Assembly: GCA_019912385.1 (NCBI GenBank)
Contig: JAIOIW010000032.1
Location: forward strand, 1-50,382
Direction: 5' to 3'
DNA length: 50,382 nucleotides
Origin: Notoacmeibacter sp.
GTDB taxonomy: Bacteria > Pseudomonadota > Alphaproteobacteria > Rhizobiales > Rhizobiaceae
Shown: in pieces, positions 18,156 through 26,457 of the stretch
Layout: each line of letters starts with the position of its first letter
Numbering within the stretch: position 1 is the first letter of the stretch
Notes under the pieces: model-generated
Database searches by the model: none
What the model saw: only the letters and a program-made list of their open reading frames with translations
What the model was told of the DNA's origin: nothing
Position numbers and translations under genes: made by a program

Positions 18156-18669
18156 TCAGGTTCGGTTCGGGGATGCGTATCTGTAGAGGCACACGCTCTG
18201 CCCCTCCCAATCGAAAAGGCGCTCGAGCCGGGCGCCCAACCGCTCCGCCACCCGGCGCGACGCGGCGTTTTCCTCGCGAATGCAACTGACGGCAGTTTGC
18301 CAGCCCAACGATCCATACGCGTGTTCGAGTGCGGCGCGGGCGCCTTCGGTGGCAAATCCCCTGCCCTGGTGCTCGGGGGTATACCGCCCAGCCGATCTCG
18401 GCCTCGGGCCAGTCCGCGGGATACCAGTGCCCGCAATAGCCGATGGGCACGTTGTCCTCGCGGCGCTCCATGACCCAGAAGTCATAGCCGCGCAACAGCC
18501 AGTGGCCGGCATAGGCTGCCATCTTGCGCCATGCCTGCGCCTGATTCTGGACGCCGCCGACAAAGCGCGTCATGACCGGGTCGGACCAGAAGGCGGCGAA
18601 AGCTGCGAAATCGTCAAGCCGCCATTCCCGCAGGCGCAAATGCTCGGTTTCAAGGACCGGGGTCGTCAT
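18156..18669 (-). pseudogene. GNAT acetyltransferase (RimJ/RimL-like), frameshifted
   Basis: The first part reads MTTPVLETEHLRLREW through [12 protein letters not shown] in one frame. The acetyl-CoA-binding loop [20 protein letters not shown] and the rest of the domain ([21 protein letters not shown]) continue in the next frame, ending at 18156. The break falls at a run of five C on the coding strand (G5 at 18375-18379). Removing one base joins the frames into a normal 170-aa GNAT protein. This may be a real loss of function, a slippage-prone phase-variable tract or a sequencing error. Its ATG overlaps the chorismate mutase stop (ATGA). Confidence 0.8.
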
Positions 18670-18974
18670 TGCCCGGTTCCCTTGGAGGCGATCGCCTCGT
18701 GGTGGCGGATCACTTCCCTGATGATGAAGGTGAGGAACTTTTCCGCGAAATCGGGGTCCATGCCGGCCTCGTCGGCAAGGCGGCGCAGGCGCTCGATCTG
18801 CCGGGCCTCGCGGTCGGGATCGGCGGGCGGCAGGTCATATCGCGCCTTCAGTTCGCCCACCTTCTGGGTGCAGCGGAAGCGCTCGGCCAGCGTGTGGATC
18901 AGCACGGCGTCGAAATTGTCGATCGACTGGCGCAGGTCCTTCAGGATGTCGCGCGCGCGCTCCGTGTCGCTCAT
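18666..18974 (-). CDS. Chorismate mutase, AroQ class
   Basis: 102-aa helical enzyme converting chorismate to prephenate on the Phe/Tyr pathway. The AroQ pattern is visible: LRQSIDNFDAVLIHTLAERFRCTQKVGELKARYDLPPADPDREARQIERL, with the conserved Arg, Lys and Glu positions of the active site. A position between ffh and rpsP is one I recall from Rhizobiales. GAGGGTGAG precedes the ATG at 18974, which lies 7 bases from the ffh stop. The gene ends in a 4-base overlap with the frameshifted GNAT gene. Confidence 0.92.
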   Translation of the reverse strand: MSDTERARDILKDLRQSIDNFDAVLIHTLAERFRCTQKVGELKARYDLPPADPDREARQIERLRRLADEAGMDPDFAEKFLTFIIREVIRHHEAIASKGTGQ

Positions 18975-18981
18975 CTCACCC

Positions 18982-20541
18982 TCACTTCTTCTTCGGCAGG
19001 CCGGGCAGGCCGCCACCAAGACCGGGAAGCCTCGGTCCACCCCCCAAACCCGGCAAGCCGCCGGGCAGGCCACCCGGCATTCCCTTGCCGAGGCCGGCGG
19101 CCTCCGCCTGCTTCTGCAATTGCTCGATCTGTTTTGGGTCCATCCCGGACAGATCCGGCATGCCGCCGCCCATCAGGCCGCCCATGCCCATCTTTCCGGC
19201 CATGCCGCCCATCAGGCCGCGCATCAGCCCGCCCTTCCTGCCCTTGCCGCCCATCGCCTTCATCATGTCGGCCATCTGGCGGTGCATCTTCAGAAGCTTG
19301 TTGATCTGCGCCGCATCGGTGCCCGAACCGGCGGCGATGCGCTTCTTGCGGCTGTGCTTGAGAATGTCGGGATTTGCGCGTTCTTTCGGCGTCATCGACG
19401 AGATGATCGCGAGCTGGCGGCCGAACAGCTTGTCGTCGAGGCCGGCGGCGGCCATCTGGTCCTTCATCTTGCCCATGCCGGGCATCATTCCCATGATGCC
19501 GCCAAGCCCGCCCATCTTCTGCATCTGGCGAAGCTGATCGGAAAGATCGTTCAGGTCGAACTTGCCTTCCTGCATCTTCTTCGCCATCGCGGCGGCTTTT
19601 TCCTGGTCGATCGTCTCGGCGGCCTTTTCGACCAGCGAAACGATATCGCCCATGCCGAGGATGCGGTCGGCGATGCGCCTGGGGTGGAATTCCTCCAGCG
19701 CGTCCATCTTCTCGCCGGTACCGATCAGCTTGATCGGCTTGCCGGTGACCGCGCGCATGGAAAGCGCCGCGCCGCCGCGGCCGTCGCCGTCCATGCGGGT
19801 CAGCACGATGCCGGTGATGCCGACGCGCTCGTCGAAGGAGCGGGCGAGGTTGACCGCGTCTTGGCCGGTCAGCGAGTCGGCGACCAGCAGGACCTCGTGC
19901 GGATCGGCTTGCCTGCGGATGTCGGCCATCTCCGCCATCAGCGGCTCGTCGATATGGGTGCGCCCCGCGGTGTCGAGGATGACGACGTCGTGGCCGCCGA
20001 GCTTGCCGGCCTGGACGGCGCGTTTGGCGATCTCGACCGGGCCCTGGCCGGCGATGACCGGCAGGGTGGCAACCCCGGTCTGCTCGCCGAGCTGGCGAAG
20101 CTGTTCCTGGGCCGCCGGGCGGCGGGTGTCGAGCGAGGCCATCAACACCTTGCGGCCCTGCTTTTCGGTGATTCGCCTGGCGATCTTGGCGGAGGTCGTG
20201 GTCTTGCCGGAGCCCTGCAGGCCGACCATCATGATGACCACCGGCGCCGGCGCATTGAGGTCGATCGCCTCGCCCTCGACGCCGAGCATGCCGACCAGCT
20301 CGTCATGGACGATCTTGACGACCTGCTGACCAGGCTTGATCGACTTGAGCACTTCCGCGCCGACCGCCTTGGCGCGCACCTTGTCGGTGAACGAACGCAC
20401 GACATCGAGCGCGACGTCGGCCTCCAGCAACGCGCGGCGGACCTCGCGCAGCGCCGCGGAGACATCGGCCTCCGACAGCGCGCCGCGCCCGGTCAATCCG
20501 TTCAATATCGATCCGAGCCGGTCGGATAAACTCTCAAACAT
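18982..20541 (-). CDS. ffh: Signal recognition particle protein Ffh (SRP54)
   Basis: 519-aa GTPase that binds signal peptides of nascent membrane proteins together with 4.5S RNA and docks at FtsY. The N domain begins MFESLSDRLGSILNGL. The G domain has GLQGSGKTTTSAKIA, DTRRPAAQEQL, DTAGRTHID and TRMDGDGRGGAALS. The methionine-rich M domain (about residues 320-460) contains many Met and Gly residues and ends in a proline/glycine-rich tail. It is the first gene of the ffh - chorismate mutase - GNAT - rpsP group. Confidence 0.97.
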   Translation of the reverse strand: MFESLSDRLGSILNGLTGRGALSEADVSAALREVRRALLEADVALDVVRSFTDKVRAKAVGAEVLKSIKPGQQVVKIVHDELVGMLGVEGEAIDLNAPAPVVIMMVGLQGSGKTTTSAKIARRITEKQGRKVLMASLDTRRPAAQEQLRQLGEQTGVATLPVIAGQGPVEIAKRAVQAGKLGGHDVVILDTAGRTHIDEPLMAEMADIRRQADPHEVLLVADSLTGQDAVNLARSFDERVGITGIVLTRMDGDGRGGAALSMRAVTGKPIKLIGTGEKMDALEEFHPRRIADRILGMGDIVSLVEKAAETIDQEKAAAMAKKMQEGKFDLNDLSDQLRQMQKMGGLGGIMGMMPGMGKMKDQMAAAGLDDKLFGRQLAIISSMTPKERANPDILKHSRKKRIAAGSGTDAAQINKLLKMHRQMADMMKAMGGKGRKGGLMRGLMGGMAGKMGMGGLMGGGMPDLSGMDPKQIEQLQKQAEAAGLGKGMPGGLPGGLPGLGGGPRLPGLGGGLPGLPKKK

Positions 20542-20947
20542 GCCCTGTCCTTCTCAATCGGCGGCGTTTCCGCCCCTGAGATAGTCCTTCATGCCCGCTG
20601 CTCCAAACTGCAAAGCAAAATGACACCCGGGGGCGCAACGCGCTGCCGGGTGTTGACCTCCAGGATCGGGCATAATTCGCCTGCCCTGGTCGGTTGCTCG
20701 GAGTTTGACCTCTTCGCGGGATCGGTACGTGCTCTTAGGAGGAGACGGCGGCCGAGTCAAGGATGATCGGCAAGGACCCGGCAATCGCGGATCCGCTCAT
20801 GGCCGCAACAGGCAGGCCGGGGTTCCTCCAGATCCGGTCGGCGCATGGCGCGGACCGGGCGCGCTGCCGGCTGCCGGCACCGGATGACAAACCGCGCGAT
20901 CCTTGGCAAGCTGGCGAAGGGTGTCGAATCAGATCGGAGAATCTTTC
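20542..20947. other. 406-base divergent intergenic region between ffh and a lytic transglycosylase gene
   Basis: It holds the promoters of both flanking genes. I see a hairpin (20623-20653) but no convincing protein gene: short open frames on both strands lack binding sites and family features. TTGACC occurs at 20653-20658 and 20705-20710, but neither has a good -10 element at the right spacing. Confidence 0.4.
20623..20653. other. Hairpin in the ffh upstream region
   Basis: ACACCCGG (20623-20630) is the reverse complement of CCGGGTGT (20646-20653), with a GC-rich inner part that can pair further (GCG/CGC). On the minus strand it is followed by CATTTTGCTTTG, a weak U-rich tract. It might be a leader structure of ffh or a terminator-like element. 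Confidence 0.4.
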
Positions 20948-21766
20948 ATGATTTCGCGACGAACAGGGCGGGTTTTCGCCGCCGCGGCTGCCGTCACGGT
21001 TTTGGCATGCGGTTCCGCCCAGGCTGCGAAATGCGGCAACAGTGCCGGCGGGTTCAACGCCTGGAAGGCCCAGATGACCGCCGAGGCGCAGGCGGCCGGC
21101 GTCGGCGGACAGGGTCTTCAGGCGCTCGCCTCGACCAGTTACGCGACATCGACGATCCGGGCCGACCGGGGCCAGAAGAGCTTCAAGTATACACTGGCCA
21201 AGTTCATGCAGGTCAGGGGCGCAAACACGATCGTCGCGCAGGGCCGGCGACACAAGAAGACCAATGCCGCGCTGTTCGCTTCGCTCGAAGCGCGTTTCGG
21301 TGTGCCGCCCGGCCCGTTGATCGCGATCTGGGGCATGGAAACGGCATTCGGCCGAATCCAGGGCGATTCCAACCTGCTTTCGGCAACGGCGACGCTTGCC
21401 TATGACTGCCGCCGGTCTGCCTTCTTTACCGATCATCTGCTGGCCGCGCTGGTGCTGGTCGACCGCGGGGTGTTGTCTGCGGGCGCCGTGGGGGCCAAGC
21501 ACGGCGAATGGGGCCAGACCCAGTTCCTGCCCGGCAACGTGCTGCGTTACGGTATCGACGGCGACGGCAACGGGCGTCTCGACCTCTCGCGTTCGACAGC
21601 TGACGCGCTTGCCTCGACGGCGAATTTCCTGGTCGCCCACGGCTGGCGCCGCGGCGCGGGATATCAGCCCGGAGAACCGAACTACAACGCCATTCGCGGC
21701 TGGAATGCGGCGACCGTCTACCAGCAGGCGATCGCAATCATGGGTGCCGAGATCGACCGGAACTGA
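20948..21766 (+). CDS. Lytic murein transglycosylase, MltB-like
   Basis: 272-aa exported peptidoglycan-cleaving enzyme. The N-terminal signal (MISRRTGRVFAAAAAVTVLACGSAQAA) could be cleaved after AQA; VLAC at residues 18-21 could also be a lipobox, so a lipoprotein is possible. The catalytic Glu131 lies in IAIWGMETAFGR. Further family segments are LSATATLAYDCRRSAFF, HGEWGQTQFLPGNVLRYGIDGDGNG and LASTANFLVAHGWRRG. It lacks the C-terminal peptidoglycan-binding domain seen in longer relatives. GGAG lies a few bases upstream of the ATG. Confidence 0.9.
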   Translation: MISRRTGRVFAAAAAVTVLACGSAQAAKCGNSAGGFNAWKAQMTAEAQAAGVGGQGLQALASTSYATSTIRADRGQKSFKYTLAKFMQVRGANTIVAQGRRHKKTNAALFASLEARFGVPPGPLIAIWGMETAFGRIQGDSNLLSATATLAYDCRRSAFFTDHLLAALVLVDRGVLSAGAVGAKHGEWGQTQFLPGNVLRYGIDGDGNGRLDLSRSTADALASTANFLVAHGWRRGAGYQPGEPNYNAIRGWNAATVYQQAIAIMGAEIDRN

Positions 21767-21794
21767 CTTATCGGGTCCATCGGGCGGGATATGC

Positions 21795-22439
21795 CTACCC
21801 GGCGGCCGGCCGCTCAAAGTCGCCGGTCGCCGGATTCATCACCCAAAGCTCGCCGCTGGAGATATCGAACCAGGCGCCGTGCAGGCTGAGCCGCTCCTTG
21901 CGCTCGAGGATCGAGACACAGGGGAAGGTGCGAAGGTTTGCGAGCGAATGACGGATCGAGATGCGCTCCAGCGCCGTCTGGCGCTCCGCACCGGTCATGA
22001 AGGTGTTGGCGCCGACGGTTTCGGCGACCGGGGCCAGCAGTCCCATCCACTTGCCGATGAAATCACCAGGCGACAGCGGCTCGGCGGCGGGGTCGAGCGC
22101 CGCCTTGATGCCGCCGCAACGGCCGTGGCCGAGCACGACGATATGCTTCACCTTCAGGCTCTGCACGGCGAACTCGAGTGCGGCGGAGGTGGCGTGATAC
22201 AGCCCGTCCGGTTCGTAGGGCGGCACGAGGTTGGCCACATTGCGCACGACAAAGATCTCGCCCGGCCGGGTGTTGAAAATGATCTCCGGCGCCGCGCGCG
22301 AATCGCAGCAGGCGATGACCATGGTTTCCGGCGTCTGCCCTTGCTCGGCCAATTCCCGGTAGCGAGCGCTTTCGCCGGGAAACTGGCCGCTCATGAAGGC
22401 GCGGTATCCATCAATAAGGCTTTTCGGCAAGGCGTCCAT
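21795..22439 (-). CDS. Beta-class carbonic anhydrase
   Basis: 214-aa zinc enzyme interconverting CO2 and bicarbonate. The zinc ligands are visible: Cys44 in IACCDSRAAP, His105 and Cys108 in LGHGRCGG, with the Asp46-Arg48 dyad of the family. The central VVRNVANLVPPYEPDG segment is typical. I chose the ATG at 22439, which matches the common family length; in-frame codons upstream would add up to 20 residues, and neither start has a well-spaced binding site. It is followed upstream by the pyridoxal kinase gene on the same strand (93-base gap). Confidence 0.93.
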   Translation of the reverse strand: MDALPKSLIDGYRAFMSGQFPGESARYRELAEQGQTPETMVIACCDSRAAPEIIFNTRPGEIFVVRNVANLVPPYEPDGLYHATSAALEFAVQSLKVKHIVVLGHGRCGGIKAALDPAAEPLSPGDFIGKWMGLLAPVAETVGANTFMTGAERQTALERISIRHSLANLRTFPCVSILERKERLSLHGAWFDISSGELWVMNPATGDFERPAAG

Positions 22440-22532
22440 GTCCTTGAAATAGACTTTGCCAGCGAGCCGATCAATCGGTTTTCGCGACAAGCCGCGCAAA
22501 GCGCGTGGCGGACGGTGCCGGCTGCATCATTC

Positions 22533-23420
22533 TCATTGGGCCGGCTGCACGAGTTGGCGCACATGCACCGGTGTCTTCGGGGCAAGCAGGCTTGCCCCCC
22601 TTCCTTCAAGAACCAGTTCGCCGGCGCCCGCCGATCGGGCCAGCGCCTCGTGGACCGAGGCCGTCACGCCGGCCAGCGCCGCCTCGTCGTCCTCGCCGCG
22701 CAGGACGCGCGCCAGGAAAAGCGCGGCCGTCAGGTCGCCCGGCCCGTTGGGCGGGTTCTCGATGCGCCGGTTTTCGGCGAGCAGCGCGCGGCGCCCCGAG
22801 ACCAGAAGATTGGCGGCATGGCCGGACATCATCGGATGCGCGGACGTTGCGAGCAGGCGCGCGACACCGAGATCGCGGGCAGCGGCAACAATAGCGCTGT
22901 TGTCGGCCAACGTCTTGCCGGCAAACCATTCCAGTTCGAAGCGGTTCGGGGTGACGATGTCGGCGCGCGGAACGAGCTCCTTCCTGATCGCCATGGCTGT
23001 CTCGCCGGGAACATAGAGGCCGTTCTCGTCGCCGATGACGGGATCGCAGAGATAGAGCGCGCGCGGATTGGCGCACTTGACGGCGTCGACGAGGGCGGCG
23101 ACCGGCCCGGCCTGCGCGGAATCGCCGAGATAACCCGACAGGACCGCACCGACGTCGCCGATCCAGCGGGCGCCCGCCAGGTCGGACAGAAGCGCGGCAA
23201 ATGCGCCGGCAGGCGGCACAATGCGCGTGGCCGGGCCGTGGCCCGGATGCCAGGGCAGGATTACGGTCGGGACCGCCCATACGGGATGTCCGAAGGTCTC
23301 CAGCGCCGGCACGGCGGCGCGGTTGCCGACCGACCCGCGCGCGACATGGCTGGAAATGACGATAACGGCTGCCGGCGCACCGGCGTTATCCGGATCGAAC
23401 CTGTATCGATTGGCGTCCAT
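22533..23420 (-). CDS. pdxY: Pyridoxal kinase
   Basis: 295-aa ribokinase-fold enzyme phosphorylating pyridoxal in B6 salvage. The signs are VIVISSHVARGSVGNRAAVPALETFGHPVWAVPTVILPWHPGHG at the N-terminus, LCDPVIGDENGLYV, PNRFELEWFAG, and the C-terminal anion-hole NGPGDLTAALFLARVL with the catalytic Asp. The length fits PdxY. The ATG at 23420 is preceded by GAGGCAGC, and GGGAG lies slightly further away. Confidence 0.92.
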   Translation of the reverse strand: MDANRYRFDPDNAGAPAAVIVISSHVARGSVGNRAAVPALETFGHPVWAVPTVILPWHPGHGPATRIVPPAGAFAALLSDLAGARWIGDVGAVLSGYLGDSAQAGPVAALVDAVKCANPRALYLCDPVIGDENGLYVPGETAMAIRKELVPRADIVTPNRFELEWFAGKTLADNSAIVAAARDLGVARLLATSAHPMMSGHAANLLVSGRRALLAENRRIENPPNGPGDLTAALFLARVLRGEDDEAALAGVTASVHEALARSAGAGELVLEGRGASLLAPKTPVHVRQLVQPAQ

Positions 23421-23560
23421 GCTGCCTCGATCTCCCGCGGGAACTGAAGGGCGACCGTAGCGCGCAAGGCACAGTCGCGACAGATGTGACGGGGATGAAA
23501 TTCGAATATGCAAGGAACCGCTTGTGCATTCCGCGCGCAGGGCGATATGGTTAACGGATC

Positions 23561-24067
23561 ATGAAGACGTTGCTGATCGACATACGGCATGCAGAGCCGG
23601 AAGATGCGGGCGGGATCGCGGAGGTCCACGTGGAATCGTGGACCGGCGCCTATGCCGGCATCATCCCGCACAAGGCGCTGACGCGCATGCTCAACCGGCG
23701 TGGCCGGGAATGGTGGGCCAGCGCGATCAGCCGGGCGGCCTCGGTGCTGGTGGTCGAAATCGACGGGCTGATCGCTGGCTACGCGACCGTCGGTCGCAAC
23801 CGGGCCCGCGAACTGCCGCAACAGGGCGAGATCTACGAACTTTATATCCGCCCCGAATACCAGGGTATCGGGCTCGGCATGCGGCTGTTTGCCGCCGCGC
23901 GCGAGGCGCTTGCGGATCACGGGCTGGACGGCCTGGTTGTCTGGGCGCTGGAGGACAATGACGGCGCGCTGTCGTTCTATCGCGGCGCCGGCGGACAAGA
24001 CGTGGCCGAGGGCGTCGAGGTTTTCGATGCCAAGGCGCTGCGCAAGATCGCCTTCATCTGGAACTGA
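23561..24067 (+). CDS. GNAT family N-acetyltransferase
   Basis: 168-aa acetyltransferase. The domain spans almost the whole protein: RHAEPEDAGGIAEVHVESWTGAYAGIIP at the N-terminus, then IYELYIRPEYQGIGLGMRLFAAAREAL with the acetyl-CoA loop (Q/R-x-x-G-x-G pattern as QGIGLG), and WALEDNDGALSFYRGAGG. The acceptor substrate cannot be told. It is transcribed divergently from pdxY. Confidence 0.88.
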   Translation: MKTLLIDIRHAEPEDAGGIAEVHVESWTGAYAGIIPHKALTRMLNRRGREWWASAISRAASVLVVEIDGLIAGYATVGRNRARELPQQGEIYELYIRPEYQGIGLGMRLFAAAREALADHGLDGLVVWALEDNDGALSFYRGAGGQDVAEGVEVFDAKALRKIAFIWN

Positions 24068-24247
24068 GCGGGTTTCAGCCGGACCAACTGCCCGGTGTCG
24101 CTTTGCCGGCCCCCCGTCTTTCAGAAAAATGCTGCATTGCGAAAACGGTGGGCAGGGGCTATCGGTGCGCGACGCCACAGCGCCTCGCGCCCGTTCAGGC
24201 ACGCAAGGGACGCTGTATGCTGTTGAATCCGCGCATCGTGCCGTCCA

Positions 24248-24265
24248 GAAACCGGATCCGGTTTC
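24248..24265. repeat. 18-bp perfect palindrome, rhizobial-type repeat
   Basis: GAAACCGGATCCGGTTTC is perfectly self-complementary and sits 32 bases upstream of ppa. Palindromes with a CCGGATCCGG core are frequent intergenic elements in Rhizobiales genomes, as I recall them. I saw only this copy in the window. Confidence 0.55.
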
Positions 24266-24297
24266 GGGCCGATGCAGCAGCGCCAATGGAGTGAACC

Positions 24298-24831
24298 ATG
24301 CGCATCGACGCAATCGAAATCGGCAAGAACCCGCCGGAAGATGTCAACGTCATCATCGAGGTTCCCGTCGGCGGGCAGCCGATCAAGTATGAGATGGACA
24401 AGGAAGCCGGCACGCTGGTGGTCGACCGTTTCCTCTACACGCCGATGACCTATCCGGGCAATTACGGCTTCGTGCCGCACACGTTGTCGGAAGACGGCGA
24501 CCCGATCGACGTCCTGGTCTGCAACACGCGACCGCTGGTGCCGGGCTGCGTCATCAACGTGCAGCCGATCGGCGTGCTGATCATGGAGGATGACGGCGGC
24601 CAGGACGAGAAGGTCATTGCCGTGCCCTCGCCGAAACTGACCCGGCGCTACGAGGGCGTGCACAATTACGACGACCTTCCGGAAATCACGTTGAACCAGA
24701 TCGAGCATTTCTTCGAGCACTACAAGGATCTGGAGCCCGGCAAATGGGTCAAGATCGGCGGCTGGCGCGACGCCCCCGAGGCTAAGCGCCTGATCGTCGA
24801 GGCGATCGGACGGGCCAGGGCGAAGGGCTGA
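24298..24831 (+). CDS. ppa: Inorganic pyrophosphatase
   Basis: 177-aa family I soluble pyrophosphatase. It hydrolyses the pyrophosphate released by biosynthetic reactions. Conserved segments are [44 protein letters not shown] (with the metal-binding Asp residues), [23 protein letters not shown] and [16 protein letters not shown]. The length is standard. GGAGTGAACC precedes the ATG. It lies 230 bases downstream of the GNAT gene with a palindrome in between, so it probably has its own promoter. Confidence 0.97.
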   Translation: MRIDAIEIGKNPPEDVNVIIEVPVGGQPIKYEMDKEAGTLVVDRFLYTPMTYPGNYGFVPHTLSEDGDPIDVLVCNTRPLVPGCVINVQPIGVLIMEDDGGQDEKVIAVPSPKLTRRYEGVHNYDDLPEITLNQIEHFFEHYKDLEPGKWVKIGGWRDAPEAKRLIVEAIGRARAKG

Positions 24832-24853
24832 ACCGGCGCCGGCCGGCCCGCAT

Positions 24854-25465
24854 TCAGTTCTCGCGATCCCCGATGGCCGTGGCGGGCAGCGGGACTGCCC
24901 CCTCGATCCTGACCGGGATGCTGTTCGCGCAATCGAAACCGTCCAGAAGCCGGTCGGCCACCTGCCGCGCCTTTGCGTTGTGGCCGGGATTGCCCGTCGC
25001 CACGACATAGCCGGCTACACAGCCGTCGCGGGTATCGGGCTGGCCGACCTTCGAGACCACCAGCACCTCGATCCTGCCGGTACTGCCGTCGTCCATAGCC
25101 GGATTGACGGTCCAACGGTGGATGGTGGCAAAGGGACGGCCGCCGTCCAGGCGCCACTCGATGGTTCCGCTGACGCCGTTGAACGCGCCGAAGCTCTCCC
25201 ATCGCGGCAGCCCGCTGTCGGGCGGAAAGCCATAGAACAGGCTTTCGCGCGCGTCGCCGTAGGAAAGGTAGACCGGATAGCCCTTGTATCCGGGGCAAAG
25301 AAGCTCCGCCCAGTCGCCGCCCTCCTCGTCGGCTGCCGGCTGGTCGAGGACGGTGCAATCCTTGTCGAAATCGAGCCTGGTGTAAGCGCTGTCCGGCGCG
25401 GCTGCGGCGGGCAGCGCTGCGGCGATCAGCGCGAGGTAAGTGGAAAGCAGGATCGTTGTGCGCAT
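24854..25465 (-). CDS. Exported protein of unknown function
   Basis: 203-aa protein with a Sec signal peptide (MRTTILLSTYLALIAAALPAAAA, cleavage near AAA-APD). The mature part is soluble-looking, with four Cys residues (KDCTVL, ELLCPGY, DGCVAGY, FDCANS) that could form two disulfides in the periplasm. The motif YGFPPDSGLPRWESFGAFNGVSGTIEWRL is striking, but I cannot assign a family. GGAGGG lies about 10 bases upstream of the ATG at 25465. It converges with ppa and lies downstream of the yggT-DUF167 pair on the same strand. Confidence 0.75.
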   Translation of the reverse strand: MRTTILLSTYLALIAAALPAAAAPDSAYTRLDFDKDCTVLDQPAADEEGGDWAELLCPGYKGYPVYLSYGDARESLFYGFPPDSGLPRWESFGAFNGVSGTIEWRLDGGRPFATIHRWTVNPAMDDGSTGRIEVLVVSKVGQPDTRDGCVAGYVVATGNPGHNAKARQVADRLLDGFDCANSIPVRIEGAVPLPATAIGDREN

Positions 25466-25517
25466 GCCCGGCGGCCCTCCATGTCGGCGCCAAGCTAGCA
25501 CGCGGCAGGAGCGACGC

Positions 25518-25835
25518 CTATCGGCTCTTCAGCCTGTCGCGCAGCAGGGCTTCGATCCCGGCGGGATCGCCAGAGACCGAGACCGCCTTGAGGCGGCCGG
25601 TAGAGCCTGCGGCAATCGAAACGGCACTGCGCGGCACGCCCAGCCAGTCGGCGATGAGCTTTTCGAGCGCGGCATTGGCCTTGCCCTTTTCGGGGACGGC
25701 GCGCACGCGGGCCTTGATATGGACGGCGCCGTCGGCCGTCTCGCCTGTCCCGTCGATCGCGTCGCGGGAGGACTTTGGCGTCAGGCGCACGTGAAGTTCG
25801 ACCGCGCCGCCGCGAATGCGCCAGGGTTCGGCCAT
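25518..25835 (-). CDS. DUF167 (YggU) family protein
   Basis: 105-aa protein of the DUF167 family. The core is LHVRLTPKSSRDAIDG followed by IKARVRAVPEKGKANAALEKLIADWLGVPRSAVSIAAGSTGRLKAVSVSG, the conserved GKANxxL and SG-SRxK-type elements. The function is unknown; the family is usually found beside yggT, as here (9-base gap). Confidence 0.9.
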   Translation of the reverse strand: MAEPWRIRGGAVELHVRLTPKSSRDAIDGTGETADGAVHIKARVRAVPEKGKANAALEKLIADWLGVPRSAVSIAAGSTGRLKAVSVSGDPAGIEALLRDRLKSR

Positions 25836-25844
25836 GCCGCGATG

Positions 25845-26135
25845 TTACAGGATCGCCGGCGCGATCGTCGTCCAGATCAACTGACGGAGGAAGAATATCA
25901 CGATGAAGACCACGATCGGCGAAATGTCGATTCCGCCCAGGTCCGGAAGAAACCGGCGGATCGGGCGCAGCACGGGTTCGGTCGCCTTGTGCAGGAAATC
26001 GCCGACCATGGAGACGAACTGGTTGCGCGCGTTGATGACGTTGAACGCGAACAGCCAGGAAAACACCACCTGGGCGATGAGAATCCAGATATAAATGCTC
26101 AGGACGAGGTCGATGGTTTGGAGAACGGCCAGCAT
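25845..26135 (-). CDS. YggT family membrane protein
   Basis: 96-aa inner-membrane protein with two hydrophobic regions ([28 protein letters not shown] and [18 protein letters not shown]) separated by the family motif [23 protein letters not shown]. Members are linked to envelope processes such as osmotic tolerance or division, without a defined biochemical role. AGGGAAAT precedes the ATG at 26135. It forms a two-gene unit with the DUF167 gene. Confidence 0.9.
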   Translation of the reverse strand: MLAVLQTIDLVLSIYIWILIAQVVFSWLFAFNVINARNQFVSMVGDFLHKATEPVLRPIRRFLPDLGGIDISPIVVFIVIFFLRQLIWTTIAPAIL

Positions 26136-26240
26136 CGTATTTCCCTGTATTTGAACCGCTCCCATGTAGCCACTGCGGGCGGCCGCGGCAAGCCCGGCGT
26201 GACGACGTGTCATTCGCGAATGCTGCTTCGCCGGTTCCGC

Positions 26241-26269
26241 TTGACAGAGGCCGTACCGCTCACCTAAAT
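26241..26269 (+). promoter_or_regulatory. Promoter of tRNA-Ala
   Basis: TTGACA at 26241-26246 and CTAAAT at 26264-26269 are separated by exactly 17 bases. The expected start site lies 5-8 bases downstream, just before the tRNA at 26284. This is the best sigma-70-like promoter I see in the window. Confidence 0.7.
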
Positions 26270-26283
26270 GCGCGGCACTGGAC

Positions 26284-26359
<76 letters not shown>

Positions 26360-26457
26360 TCACCATCCGGCACTGCCGCAAGCTTGTCCGCCTGTCCCTG
26401 CACGGGTGGAATCTCCCGCGCGCCTTGCCGTTGCCGCGAGCCCGTCGCGGATCGCTC

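Noticed and set aside
20554-20784. Minus-strand frame ending MKDYLRGGNAAD just upstream of ffh
   Set aside because: Too short for a domain, no good start context; most likely part of the ffh leader, although a leader peptide cannot be excluded.
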